From the NCBI GenBank assembly GCA_035531075.1, contig DATKTO010000019.1, positions 62,001-126,000 on the forward strand: a stretch of 64,000 nt of DNA, in the 5' to 3' direction. Under the pieces are notes generated by a model that saw nothing but the letters and a program-made list of their open reading frames with translations, searched no databases and was not told the DNA's origin. A program made the translations under genes and the position numbers. Numbering within the stretch: position 1 is the first letter of the stretch; every line of letters begins with the position of its first letter. Below are positions 31,686-40,469 of the stretch, piece after piece. Source of the DNA: 39-52-133 sp035531075. GTDB taxonomy: Bacteria > Pseudomonadota > Gammaproteobacteria > Burkholderiales > Gallionellaceae.

Positions 31686-31943
31686 GTGGCTAAAGTTACA
31701 ATGTATTGCACTGAAGTGTGCCCTTATTGCGTTCGTGCGGAACAGCTGCTAAAAAAGCGGGGTGTGACCGAGATCGAAAAAATCAGAATTGATCTGCTGC
31801 CCGAACAGCGGGACATCATGGTGGCTAAAACCGGCCGCCGCACCGTGCCGCAAATTTACATCGGTGAGCATCATGTGGGCGGTTTCGACGATATGGCCGA
31901 GTTGGATAGCCAGGGCGGCCTAATTCCATTGCTGAATGGCTAA
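31686..31943 (+). CDS. grxC: Glutaredoxin 3
   Basis: An 85-residue glutathione-dependent dithiol glutaredoxin with active site CPYC (Cys12, Cys15), TVPQIYIG with the cis-Pro, and GGFDDMAEL for glutathione binding. The start is GTG at 31686, directly after the rhodanese stop. It forms a run with the rhodanese upstream and secB 33 nt downstream. It reduces protein disulfides and mixed glutathione disulfides in the cytoplasm. Confidence 0.95.
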   Translation: MAKVTMYCTEVCPYCVRAEQLLKKRGVTEIEKIRIDLLPEQRDIMVAKTGRRTVPQIYIGEHHVGGFDDMAELDSQGGLIPLLNG

Positions 31944-31976
31944 CGTGCAGTATTAATCAATCAATAGGGACGTCTT

Positions 31977-32450
31977 ATGAGCGAAGCAGCATCCACCGAG
32001 CAGGCGCAGCCAATATTCAATATTGAAAAACTGTACATAAAAGATTTGTCGCTGGAAGTGCCGCATGCGCCTAATATCTTTTTGGAGCGTGCAAATCCAC
32101 AGATAGATTTGCAGTTGCATACCGAACATGCGGCGATTGATGAAGGCGTTTATGAGGTAACCATTACGATTACCCTGACCGCCAAGCTGGCTGAAAAAGA
32201 TAAAGTCATGTTCCTGATTGAGGCAAAACAAGCCGGTATTTTCCGTGTGCAAAATATTCCGGAATCAGAGCTGGAATCGGTGTTGGGCATTGTTTGTCCC
32301 AATATCCTCTACCCCTATATCCGCGAAGTGGTGACCGACGTGTCGGTGCGTGCAGGCTTTGCACCAGTGCTGCTCAACCCGATAAATTTTGAAGCGCTGT
32401 ATCAGCAGAAAAAAGCGCATGCTGATGCTGCAGCCAACACCAAGCACTAA
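31977..32450 (+). CDS. secB: Protein-export chaperone SecB
   Basis: A 157-residue tetrameric chaperone that keeps preproteins unfolded and delivers them to SecA. The family signatures FNIEKLYIKDLSLEVPHAP and the later NILYPYIREVVTDVSVRAGF are intact. It sits in the usual position between grxC and the gene before gpsA. Length is normal for a beta-proteobacterial SecB. Confidence 0.96.
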   Translation: MSEAASTEQAQPIFNIEKLYIKDLSLEVPHAPNIFLERANPQIDLQLHTEHAAIDEGVYEVTITITLTAKLAEKDKVMFLIEAKQAGIFRVQNIPESELESVLGIVCPNILYPYIREVVTDVSVRAGFAPVLLNPINFEALYQQKKAHADAAANTKH

Positions 32451-32460
32451 AAGCAGCAAG

Positions 32461-32928
32461 ATGAAACAGAGCGGCATAAAATTTTGGGGAGCAGCATTGG
32501 GGTTGCTGGGCGTGCATCTGCTTGCAGTCAATGCCGCGCAGGCGCTCGAATATGTTTCTGTCTCGGACAGCAGCGCCATCCTCTATGATGCCAATTCAAC
32601 GAGAGCCAAAAAGTTGTATGTGGTTAGCCGTTATATGCCACTCGAGAAAGTAGTTAACCTGGAAAACTGGATCAAGGTGCGCGACAGGTCCGGCGGTATG
32701 GCCTGGATCGAAAGGCGTGCCGTCAGTGACACTCATTACGTTGTTGTCACTGCGCCCCTTGCTACTGTGCGTCAAGCGCCGGAGCCCAATGCTCCTGTGG
32801 TGTTTCGGCTATCGCAAAATGTAGCCATCGAGTCATTGGGCGTTAATGGCGGTGGATGGATCAAGGTGCGCCACCTGGATGGTTCAACCGGATATATGAA
32901 ATCCATCGAGGTCTGGGGTGCAGAATGA
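32461..32928 (+). CDS. Exported SH3-domain protein
   Basis: A 155-residue protein with a signal peptide (1-28, ending VNAAQA) and two bacterial SH3-like domains (about 30-85 and 90-152, each with a WIKVRD or WIKVRH motif). Such domains bind cell-wall or protein ligands. The start at 32461 gives a clean signal peptide; the frame is open further upstream inside secB. It lies between secB and gpsA on the same strand. The specific role is unknown. Confidence 0.85.
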   Translation: MKQSGIKFWGAALGLLGVHLLAVNAAQALEYVSVSDSSAILYDANSTRAKKLYVVSRYMPLEKVVNLENWIKVRDRSGGMAWIERRAVSDTHYVVVTAPLATVRQAPEPNAPVVFRLSQNVAIESLGVNGGGWIKVRHLDGSTGYMKSIEVWGAE

Positions 32929-32980
32929 TAGTTGTCCCAAGTAATGCAAACATCAGCATAAAGCTGTCGTCCTCAATTAT

Positions 32981-33982
32981 ATGAATATAACGGTATTAGG
33001 AGCTGGTGCATGGGGTACCGCGCTGGCGATCAGTCTCGCGCAGCGTCATCACGTGACATTGTGGGCGCGCAATCAGCAGCAAATTGCCGAGATGCGCGCC
33101 AGTGGCAGGAATCAGCGTTATCTGCCGGATATTCCCCTGCCGCCAGAACTCAGGCTTGAAGGCGGCTTCGATGCCGCACTGAGGGGCGCGGAGATGATCG
33201 TGCTGGCCGTACCCATCTCCGCACTACGCGAAACCTTGAGCAAAATTGCGCTATTGCCCGCACCGGTTTCCGTCATTTGGCTGTGCAAAGGCTTTGAAGC
33301 TGAAACCGCGCTGTTGTCACATCAAGTGGTAGACGAGGTCTTGCCGCCAGCTTTCCCGCGCGGCGTGTTGTCCGGGCCGAGCTTTGCGCAGGAAGTGGCG
33401 CATGGTCTGCCCACCGCGCTGGTGCTGGCCTCCACGGACAACGAGTTTGCACGGCAGGCGGCGCACAGCCTGCACAATGCACGCTTGCGCATTTACACCA
33501 GCAGCGATGTCGTGGGTGTTGAGGTGGGCGGGGCGGTTAAAAATGTGCTGGCGATCGCGGCAGGTATCTCGGACGGCATGGGTTTCGGCTATAACACCCG
33601 TGCCGCACTGTTAACCCGTGGATTATCCGAGATGACCCGCCTGGGCATCAGACTGGGTGGGCGTGCCGAAACCTTGGGCGGACTATCGGGTGTGGGGGAC
33701 TTGATTTTGACCTGCACCGGCGATCTTTCGCGCAACCGGAAAGTGGGTCTGCTCCTCGCGCAGCAACATGCGCTGCCGTTCATACTGCGCGAACTTGGGC
33801 ATGTTGCGGAAGGCGTGTACAGCGTGCGCGCCGTGCACCAGTTGGTGCAGCAGCTGGGCGTGGATATGCCGATATGCGAGGCGGTCTACCGCATACTCTA
33901 TGAGCAGGAAGAAGCCGCCAGCGCGGTTGAAGACTTGCTCAATCGCGTACCTGACACCGAGTTTCCCGGCACTGCATTGTAG
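32981..33982 (+). CDS. gpsA: Glycerol-3-phosphate dehydrogenase [NAD(P)+]
   Basis: Makes sn-glycerol 3-phosphate from dihydroxyacetone phosphate for phospholipid synthesis. The 333-residue protein has the dinucleotide-binding VLGAGAWGTA (residues 4-13), GPSFAQEVA, the catalytic-Lys region GAVKNVLAIAAGISDG and GLGGLSGVGDL-type motifs near the substrate site. Gene order secB-SH3-gpsA then convergent trmL is typical for these bacteria. It ends in TAG followed by a short GC-rich GGGCGCGC inverted motif. Confidence 0.95.
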   Translation: MNITVLGAGAWGTALAISLAQRHHVTLWARNQQQIAEMRASGRNQRYLPDIPLPPELRLEGGFDAALRGAEMIVLAVPISALRETLSKIALLPAPVSVIWLCKGFEAETALLSHQVVDEVLPPAFPRGVLSGPSFAQEVAHGLPTALVLASTDNEFARQAAHSLHNARLRIYTSSDVVGVEVGGAVKNVLAIAAGISDGMGFGYNTRAALLTRGLSEMTRLGIRLGGRAETLGGLSGVGDLILTCTGDLSRNRKVGLLLAQQHALPFILRELGHVAEGVYSVRAVHQLVQQLGVDMPICEAVYRILYEQEEAASAVEDLLNRVPDTEFPGTAL

Positions 33983-34006
33983 GGCGCGCAGAACGCGCAA
34001 ATTGAT

Positions 34007-34480
34007 TCAAACCGCGCCGGCAAATCCCAATTGCCGCCACGCCTCATACACCGCCACTGCAACGCAATTGGACAAATTGAGGCTGCGGTTTTGCGGCAAC
34101 ATCGGCAGACGCAGGCGCTGTTCCGGCGCTAATGCAGCCAATATATCTGCTGGCAGACCACGGCTTTCGGGGCCAAATAACAATGCATCGCCCGCCTGAA
34201 AACGGGTTTCGTGATAATGCCTGGAAGCCTTGGTGGTTATGGCAAACAAGCGTACCCCCGGCAGGGTTTGCAGACAGGCGTTGAGGTTGTCATGCACCTT
34301 CATCTCGACGTATTCATGGTAATCCAGACCGGCACGGCGCAACTGCTTGTCGTCGAGATCAAACCCCAGTGGTCGTATCAAATGCAGCTGCGCGCCCGTG
34401 TTTGCGCACAGACGGATGATGTTGCCAGTGTTGGGCGGAATCTCAGGCTCATACAGGATGACATGAACTAAAGTTTTCAA
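34007..34480 (-). CDS. trmL: tRNA (cytidine(34)-2'-O)-methyltransferase
   Basis: A 157-residue SPOUT methyltransferase that 2'-O-methylates the wobble base of tRNA-Leu isoacceptors. It contains PEIPPNTGNIIRLCANTG, LFGPESRGLP and the C-terminal NRSLNLSNCVAVAVYE knot motif that binds S-adenosylmethionine. Length is normal for TrmL. It is convergent with gpsA and starts 7 nt after the PAP2-like gene stop on the minus strand. Confidence 0.95.
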   Translation of the reverse strand: MKTLVHVILYEPEIPPNTGNIIRLCANTGAQLHLIRPLGFDLDDKQLRRAGLDYHEYVEMKVHDNLNACLQTLPGVRLFAITTKASRHYHETRFQAGDALLFGPESRGLPADILAALAPEQRLRLPMLPQNRSLNLSNCVAVAVYEAWRQLGFAGAV

Positions 34481-34487
34481 TGAAACG

Positions 34488-35330
34488 TTACCAGCTGGCG
34501 CGCGCTATTAAGCCAAAGCCATCAAGACCAACCATCGGTGTGACAACTACGCCTTTTTTCTTTTGGTTGTTATCAAACACCGCGTCAACTGCTTCCCAGG
34601 CCATATACCAGCCCAGCACCACTTGCGACGGGAAATGCTTGTCATCATTGACTCGGGACCAGCCTGCTGCAGCGGAAGCAATATAGGCAGGATATTTAAC
34701 CCAGCCGTTGTCGGGGTTCATATAAGCAATGGTGAGGAATGGCACTGCGCCGACAAAAGAATGGCCGCTGACGCCGTTGCTGTGACCAAATGGCGTGGTC
34801 CAGCTCGATCCTTCCGGCCTGTCACCGGGACGCGTTGCCCCGGTGACACCCTGCATAAACCACATTGCCGGCAAGCCGGTGATATAGGCCCTGCTGGCAT
34901 TTGCGCCCCAGTTGCCGACCGCGGTGTCGGTGTCGATATAGTTCACGCTGGCGGAAAGCAAAGCCAGGGGGACCATGTATTTTCCTTCACCGAAAAATTT
35001 GGCATTGAACTCAAGATCTGTAGCGGGAGAACTTGCCCAAGAGTTGGTTTTTTCACTGCGCACATTATCCTGATACCAGTTACGGATGCTCATATCTACG
35101 TTGGTATTGGCAGCGATGCCGGCCACGCCAAACACAATGCCCATGCGTATCAGGCGGTCGGTGGCGTAGAAACTTCTGTAATCGTTAGCGACGGTTTCAC
35201 TGATGGATGAGGTATTGCTGCTGCTTGTTTCTTCTGCGGCTAGCGCAGTCTGGTGTGCGAAAGCTCCCGCATACATGACGAGCGCAAGTATCAAACGTCC
35301 AAAACCGCACCGCGTTGCGCTGTAAATCAA
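34488..35330 (-). CDS. PAP2-superfamily phosphatase-like exported protein
   Basis: A 280-residue protein with a signal peptide (ending about ALAAEE, residues 25-33) and an acid-phosphatase-fold core. The three PAP2 motifs are present but modified: TGATRPGDRP, NGVSGHSF and SRVNDDKHFPSQ, where the last position is Gln instead of the usual Asp. The final residues end in ARASW, similar to outer-membrane barrel ends. The start is TTG at complement 35330, supported by AAGGGG 7 nt upstream. It could be a lipid phosphatase or an inactive homologue. Confidence 0.75.
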   Translation of the reverse strand: MIYSATRCGFGRLILALVMYAGAFAHQTALAAEETSSSNTSSISETVANDYRSFYATDRLIRMGIVFGVAGIAANTNVDMSIRNWYQDNVRSEKTNSWASSPATDLEFNAKFFGEGKYMVPLALLSASVNYIDTDTAVGNWGANASRAYITGLPAMWFMQGVTGATRPGDRPEGSSWTTPFGHSNGVSGHSFVGAVPFLTIAYMNPDNGWVKYPAYIASAAAGWSRVNDDKHFPSQVVLGWYMAWEAVDAVFDNNQKKKGVVVTPMVGLDGFGLIARASW

Positions 35331-35669
35331 TCTATTCCCCTTATATTGTATGAATGCACAGTGAATCAGGTTTGCTGTGTTTCGTATGAAGATTGAATGA
35401 AGACACAGTCTGTGGCCAGCATCTGCAAAGCCTTTTCAGTTCCGGCTGATAGAGTTATCATTCGGCGGCAAAATTATACCCGAGAGGCTTGCGTCGCGAT
35501 GAAATTGATCGCTACCTGCGTCCTCGCGTGCGCGTGGCAGGCTATTCAATCGCGCGCTGGACGCGCATACACTGAGTGCCGAGTTGCAATCATTTGTGAG
35601 GCGGCAATTGAAAGAACTGTAGGCCGGGCTAATCGAATTAGTGCACGGCAGTGCAGTCAGCAGCGCCAG
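35331..35669 (+). other. Intergenic region with a possible gene remnant
   Basis: No intact gene is supported. On the plus strand, about 35535-35626 reads RLFNRALDAHTLSAELQSFV... and ends in TAG. Just upstream, a different frame reads RRDEIDRYLRPRVRVAG. The two fit a coding 3' end broken by a one-base frameshift, so this may be the tail of a decayed gene. The rest, including the A+T-rich area near 35460, shows no clear promoter. Confidence 0.3.
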
Positions 35670-36389
35670 CTAGTGCTTGCCCTTATGCGGCAAGGTACGT
35701 GCTACCACCCACGCGCTTACCTCGGTAGCCCCGGCATCCAGCAAGGCCATGGCCAGCTCATTGAGCGTAGCACCCGTGGTCATCACATCATCCACCACAG
35801 CAACATGTTTGCCAGCCACCTCAGCAGCGCAGCTAAAGGCGTTTCGCATGTTTTTGCTGCGCTCTTTCCATGGCAGGGTGGACTGGGAGGGGGTGTTGCG
35901 CACGCGTTTGCAGGCAGAGGGCAATACCGGAAGGTTGAGTTGCTGACCGATGCGGCGCGCCAGTTGCAGCGATTGGTTAAAGCCGCGTTCGCGCAAGCGC
36001 GCGGGATGCAACGGCATGGCAACGATGCAGTCAGGAAGCACAGTCACACTCAGGGTCAGTTTTTCGCCAAGGTCATTTGCCAGATTGAGTTTCGCGCCGT
36101 ATTTCAATGCCAGCACCAGCTTGTCGAGTGGAAAGGCATAGGCAAAAGTTGCCACGGTACGTTTGAAGTGCGGCGGATGCTGCAGACAGCGGCCGCAGAC
36201 TGCGCCATCCAGGGTGGGCAGGGCGCATACAGGGCAGCAGGCTGCGCTTAAATAGGGGAGTGACGCATTGCAGGCTGCACACCAGACACCGCTCTGGCTG
36301 GGTGCGCCGCACAGCATACAGGGCTGTGCAGGCAATGACCGCCTAATTAATGTGCAGATGTTCAAAAAAAGACGCCGCAAATTTGACAA
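35670..36389 (-). CDS. comF: ComF family phosphoribosyltransferase-like protein
   Basis: A 239-residue ComF/GntX-family protein linked to DNA uptake. It has an N-terminal Cys-rich zinc finger (CMLC, CAAC, CPVC, CGRC between residues 24 and 66) and a C-terminal PRPP-binding motif VAVVDDVMTTGATLNE. The start is TTG at complement 36389, with AGGG about 10 nt upstream. It is divergent from bioB; the two share a 56-nt spacer containing TATAAT (36392-36397), which could serve bioB. In many Gram-negatives comF lies beside the bio genes. Confidence 0.88.
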   Translation of the reverse strand: MSNLRRLFLNICTLIRRSLPAQPCMLCGAPSQSGVWCAACNASLPYLSAACCPVCALPTLDGAVCGRCLQHPPHFKRTVATFAYAFPLDKLVLALKYGAKLNLANDLGEKLTLSVTVLPDCIVAMPLHPARLRERGFNQSLQLARRIGQQLNLPVLPSACKRVRNTPSQSTLPWKERSKNMRNAFSCAAEVAGKHVAVVDDVMTTGATLNELAMALLDAGATEVSAWVVARTLPHKGKH

Positions 36390-36445
36390 GGTATAATATC
36401 CCTATTCAAAAGCTCACCTTCACAATTTAACCCTGTTTCCCTGCC

Positions 36446-37468
36446 ATGCAAACACAAACTATCAAATTCCACGGTCACAAGAAATCCGCCGCTGCCGCCA
36501 ATTCTGCCGGCAAGCCACAGAACTGGAGCGTCGCCGAAGTGGAGGCCCTGCTCAGACTGCCTTTTGCCGATCTGCTGTTCCGTGCACAACAGGTACACCG
36601 CGAGAATTTTGACCCCAACGCCGTGCAGCTCTCCAGCCTGCTGTCGATCAAGACCGGCGGCTGTTCCGAAGATTGCGGCTACTGTCCACAGTCCGCGTTC
36701 AACAACGCGGGTGTAGAGAATCAGAAAATGCTCGATGTATCCGCCGTGGTGCAAGCCGCGCAAGCCGCCAAGGACAATGGCGCCGATCGCTTCTGCATGG
36801 GTGCCGCATGGCGTGAACCGAGTGCTGAGGATATGCAAAGCGTGCTTGAGATGGTCAAGGCGGTACGCGGCCTGGGCATGGAAACCTGCGCTACACTGGG
36901 CATGTTGAATGATGAACAGGTCGAGAGTTTGCGCGATGCAGGTCTGGATTACTACAACCACAACCTGGACACTGCGCCTGAATTTTATGGCGACATCATC
37001 ACCACGCGCGACTACCAGGACAGGCTGGATACACTGGAGCGCGTGCGCCGTGCAGGACTGCATGTGTGCAGCGGCGGCATCGTCGGCATGGGCGAGAACA
37101 TCACCCAGCGCGCCGGGCTGATAGCGCAGCTGGCCAACCTGGAGCCCTACCCAGAGAGCGTGCCGATCAACAACCTGGTCAAGGTGGAAGGCACGCCGCT
37201 GGCAGATACCGCCGAGATCGACCCGCTGGATTTTGTGCGCATGATCGCGGTGGCACGCATCACCATGCCAACCACGCGCGTGCGTCTGTCCGCAGGCCGC
37301 CAGCAGATGAGCGAAGTGGTGCAGGCGCTGTGCTTCCTTGCCGGTGCAAATTCCATGTTCTATGGCGAGCAGTTGCTCACCACCGGCAACCCCGAAGTGG
37401 CACGCGACCGCGCCATGCTGGACAAGCTGGGCATGTATCCCTTCACTGAATCACACAACCACGTATAG
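36446..37468 (+). CDS. bioB: Biotin synthase
   Basis: Radical SAM enzyme of 340 residues that inserts sulfur into dethiobiotin. It has the cluster motif CSEDCGYC, the later Cys ligands of the [2Fe-2S] cluster (in METCATLG and GLHVCSGG), NHNLDT, and RLSAGR with the conserved Arg ligand. It is the first gene of the run bioB-bioF-bioH-bioC. A TATAAT box at 36392-36397 is the best promoter candidate, but no good -35 box was found. bioA and bioD are not in this window. Confidence 0.96.
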   Translation: MQTQTIKFHGHKKSAAAANSAGKPQNWSVAEVEALLRLPFADLLFRAQQVHRENFDPNAVQLSSLLSIKTGGCSEDCGYCPQSAFNNAGVENQKMLDVSAVVQAAQAAKDNGADRFCMGAAWREPSAEDMQSVLEMVKAVRGLGMETCATLGMLNDEQVESLRDAGLDYYNHNLDTAPEFYGDIITTRDYQDRLDTLERVRRAGLHVCSGGIVGMGENITQRAGLIAQLANLEPYPESVPINNLVKVEGTPLADTAEIDPLDFVRMIAVARITMPTTRVRLSAGRQQMSEVVQALCFLAGANSMFYGEQLLTTGNPEVARDRAMLDKLGMYPFTESHNHV

Positions 37469-37552
37469 AAGATACTGTGCAGGGGCACGATTGGCTATTA
37501 GCCTCGTACAGAATCTTCGCTCCTGCAGAATCTTCGCCACGGTATACCGATT

Positions 37553-38707
37553 GTGCCCTTCACCAAATTACAACACGAACTCGATGCACGCGATGCACAG
37601 GGCCTGCTGCGTCGCCGCCGCACGCTGGACAGCGCGCAGGGTGTGCGCATTACGGTGGATGGCAAAGCCTATCTATCGTTTTGCAGCAATGACTATCTGG
37701 GGCTGGCCAATCACCCGCAACTGATCGCGGCGCTGCGACAAGGCGCGCAGCAATTCGGCGCGGGCTCGGGTGCATCGCATCTGGTCAGCGGCCACTTCAG
37801 GGCGCATCAGACTCTGGAGCAAGCGTTCGCCGAATTTGTCGGCAAGCCAGAAGCCTTATCCTTCTCTACCGGCTACATGGCCAACTTGGGTGCGGTGCAG
37901 GCCCTGGTCGGGCGCGGCGATACAGTGTTTGCGGACAAGCTCAACCATGCATCGCTCAACGATGCGATGCTGCTGTCGCGCGCAGAGGTGAAACGCTACC
38001 GTCACAACGATGCGGCGCACCTGGCGCAACTGCTTTCCCAGGCACAGAGCGGGCGCAAGCTCATCATCAGCGACGCGGTGTTCAGCATGGATGGCGATAT
38101 TGCCCCGGTGCCGGAACTGCTGGCACTGTGTGAAAAACACGACGCATGGCTGCTGCTCGACGATGCTCACGGCTTTGGCGTGCTGGGCGAGCAGGGGCGC
38201 GGCGTGATGTCACACTTCAGGCTGACGTCACCGCGCATCATCTACATGGCGACCCTGGGCAAGGCGGCGGGTGTGTCGGGTGCATTCGTCGCTGCAGAAG
38301 CGGTGGTGATCGATACCCTGCTGCAGACTGCGCGCAGCTATATCTATACAACCGCCAGCCCGCCAGCACTGTCTGTTGCCTTGCAAGCAAGTCTGCAGTT
38401 GATGAGTGCAGAGGAGTGGCGGCGCGAGCGCTTGCAGCAACTGATCAGGCAGTTGCGTGAGGGATTGCGCGGCTTGCCGTGGGCGCTGATGGAATCTTCC
38501 ACGCCGATACAGCCGCTGCTAGTCGGCAGCAATGAAGCCGCGCTGGGGTTGAGCGACAGCTTGCGCGCACGCGGCATCTGGGTACCGGCGATCCGCCCGC
38601 CCACTGTGCCGCTAGGCACGGCGCGCTTGCGTATCACGCTGTCGGCGGCACATGAGGGAACAGATGTTGCAGAATTGATCGGGGCATTGCATGAGCTTGC
38701 ACGTTGA
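37553..38707 (+). CDS. bioF: 8-amino-7-oxononanoate synthase
   Basis: PLP-dependent enzyme that condenses pimeloyl-ACP with alanine in biotin synthesis. The 384-residue protein has the alpha-oxoamine-synthase motifs SFCSNDYLGLA, GSGASHLVSGH, LLDDAHGFGVLG and the PLP-Lys in TLGKAAG. The start is GTG at 37553, with no clear Shine-Dalgarno sequence. A 12-nt direct repeat CAGAATCTTCGC lies just upstream (37509-37520 and 37526-37537). It overlaps bioH by 17 nt, suggesting coupled translation. Confidence 0.94.
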   Translation: MPFTKLQHELDARDAQGLLRRRRTLDSAQGVRITVDGKAYLSFCSNDYLGLANHPQLIAALRQGAQQFGAGSGASHLVSGHFRAHQTLEQAFAEFVGKPEALSFSTGYMANLGAVQALVGRGDTVFADKLNHASLNDAMLLSRAEVKRYRHNDAAHLAQLLSQAQSGRKLIISDAVFSMDGDIAPVPELLALCEKHDAWLLLDDAHGFGVLGEQGRGVMSHFRLTSPRIIYMATLGKAAGVSGAFVAAEAVVIDTLLQTARSYIYTTASPPALSVALQASLQLMSAEEWRRERLQQLIRQLREGLRGLPWALMESSTPIQPLLVGSNEAALGLSDSLRARGIWVPAIRPPTVPLGTARLRITLSAAHEGTDVAELIGALHELAR

Positions 38708-39455
38708 GTCGCAGGGCAGCGGTGCACAGCTGCTGCTGATCCACGGCTGGGGCATGCACGGCGGCATGTGGGCTCAGGTTGCAGCGCAGCTGGCGCAATC
38801 TCACCGCGTGCATCTGGTCGATCTGCCGGGTCACGGTAGCAGTGCAACTTGTACGCAGTATGAGCTGGATATTCTGGTACAGCAGCTCAGCGCGCAATTC
38901 GATGAACCGCTTGAAGTATGCGGCTGGTCGCTGGGCGGGCAAGTGGCGTTGCGCTGGGCGCAGCTGCATCCGGCACAGGTAAAAAAACTGGTGCTGGTCG
39001 CCACCACGCCGTGCTTTGTGCAGCAGGATGGCTGGCGTTGCGCGATGGCGGCGGACACACTGCAAGAGTTTGCTGCCTCCCTGTTGCAGAATCATGCGCA
39101 GACTTTAAAGCGTTTTCTGGCCCTGCAGTTGCGCGGCAGCGAAAATGAACGCGAGCTTTTGCTCGATCTGCGCTCACGCTTGTTTGCCAACGGCGAGCCT
39201 GATATTGCTGCGCTGCAGGGCGGACTCGAAATTCTGCGCGACACTGACCTGCGTAAACAGCTATCGAGCATTAACCAATCCACGCTGGTGATTGCCGGCG
39301 AGCGCGATACGCTGACGCCCAAAGCGGCCTCGGATTATATGGCGCAAATTTTACCGAGTGCACGGCTGGAAAGTATACCGGGTGCGGCCCATGCGCCCTT
39401 CCTGTCGCATCCGCAAATTTTTATGCAGCACCTGACGAGTTTCCTGAATGAATGA
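38691..39455 (+). CDS. bioH: Pimeloyl-ACP methyl ester esterase
   Basis: Alpha/beta hydrolase that removes the methyl group from pimeloyl-ACP methyl ester, ending BioC-dependent chain building. The 254-residue protein has LLLIHGWGMHGGMW, nucleophile elbow GWSLGGQVA, GERDTLTP and GAAHAPF (catalytic Asp and His region). It overlaps bioF (17 nt) and bioC (8 nt), a strong sign of one translationally coupled unit. Assignment to BioH rather than a generic esterase rests on motifs and on its place between bioF and bioC. Confidence 0.94.
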   Translation: MSLHVESQGSGAQLLLIHGWGMHGGMWAQVAAQLAQSHRVHLVDLPGHGSSATCTQYELDILVQQLSAQFDEPLEVCGWSLGGQVALRWAQLHPAQVKKLVLVATTPCFVQQDGWRCAMAADTLQEFAASLLQNHAQTLKRFLALQLRGSENERELLLDLRSRLFANGEPDIAALQGGLEILRDTDLRKQLSSINQSTLVIAGERDTLTPKAASDYMAQILPSARLESIPGAAHAPFLSHPQIFMQHLTSFLNE

Positions 39456-40317
39456 ATTTGAAATAGACAAGCTAGCCGTGCGGCGTGCTTTCAGCAAGGC
39501 CGCAACGCAGTACGATGCCGCGGCAGTGATGCAGCGCGAGGTATGCACGCGCATGCTGGAGCGTCTCGATTACATCAGGCAGAAACCGTCATCCGTGCTG
39601 GATGTGGGCTGCGGCACCGGCTGGGGTACGCGCCAGCTGGGCGAGCGCTATGCGGCTGCGCAGATCGTCGCGCTGGATATCGCGATGGGCATGCTGCAGG
39701 CCTCGCGCGGTACCTCAAGCTGGTGGAATAAACTGTTTGCGGGCGATACAAAACAGTATGTTTGCGCTGATATGGAGTCATTGCCGATCAAGGCAAACAG
39801 CATGGACATGGTGTGGTCCAACCTCGCCCTGCAATGGTGCAACGACCTGCCCGCCACGCTGGCCGAATTGCAGCGGGTGCTGAAAGTGGACGGCCTGCTG
39901 ATGTTCTCCACCTTCGGTCCCGACACGCTGAAGGAAATCCGAAGTGCATTTCAGGGCGTGGATGGCTACACACACGCTAACCGTTTTGCCGACATGCACG
40001 ACATCGGCGACATGCTGGTGGCCGGTGGTTTTGCCGATCCTGTGATGGACATGGAGTACATCACCCTCACCTACAACGACGTGAAAGCGGTGATGCAGGA
40101 TCTGCGCAGCATCGGCGCGCACAACGCCACTGCCGGACGATCAACAGGCATGATGGGCAAAAAAGCGTGGGGCAGAGTGCTGGAGAATTACGAGAAGTTT
40201 CGCCGAGATGGAAAATTGCCTGCGACCTTTGAGGTGATCTACGGTCACGCATGGAAACCGCAGCCGAAGAATATTGCGGATGGACGGGCGATTATCAAAA
40301 CACCGTTCAAGCTTTAA
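39448..40317 (+). CDS. bioC: Malonyl-ACP O-methyltransferase
   Basis: SAM-dependent methyltransferase that methylates malonyl-ACP to start pimeloyl synthesis. The 289-residue protein has motif I LDVGCGTGWGTRQLG (about residues 50-64), ADMESLPIK and NLALQWCNDLP, all typical of BioC. It ends the bio cluster and overlaps bioH by 8 nt. No gene in the window makes the intermediate steps (bioA, bioD). Confidence 0.94.
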   Translation: MNEFEIDKLAVRRAFSKAATQYDAAAVMQREVCTRMLERLDYIRQKPSSVLDVGCGTGWGTRQLGERYAAAQIVALDIAMGMLQASRGTSSWWNKLFAGDTKQYVCADMESLPIKANSMDMVWSNLALQWCNDLPATLAELQRVLKVDGLLMFSTFGPDTLKEIRSAFQGVDGYTHANRFADMHDIGDMLVAGGFADPVMDMEYITLTYNDVKAVMQDLRSIGAHNATAGRSTGMMGKKAWGRVLENYEKFRRDGKLPATFEVIYGHAWKPQPKNIADGRAIIKTPFKL

Positions 40318-40469
40318 TCAAAGTAGGGACGGTGAGTTCACGATGTATGTGCAAATATAAATTGCCTGCGCACGAGATTGATTGGGTTGCAAAAAAGCCG
40401 TGATGAAAAACAGTTACCATTAGCCTACAATCTGTAGCGATGAGGCGGGCATAAAGGGAGGTAGTTTTG

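Noticed and set aside
35397..36251. 284-codon plus-strand frame opposite comF
   Set aside because: ComF on the minus strand has its zinc-finger and PRPP motifs intact; the plus-strand frame has no ribosome-binding site or recognisable domain.
36362..37063. 233-codon minus-strand frame opposite bioB
   Set aside because: bioB has all its radical-SAM and cluster ligands; the opposite frame has no supporting evidence.
37509..37537. Direct repeat CAGAATCTTCGC (two copies) before bioF
   Set aside because: Two 12-nt copies in a short spacer could be slippage; no symmetry or known operator.
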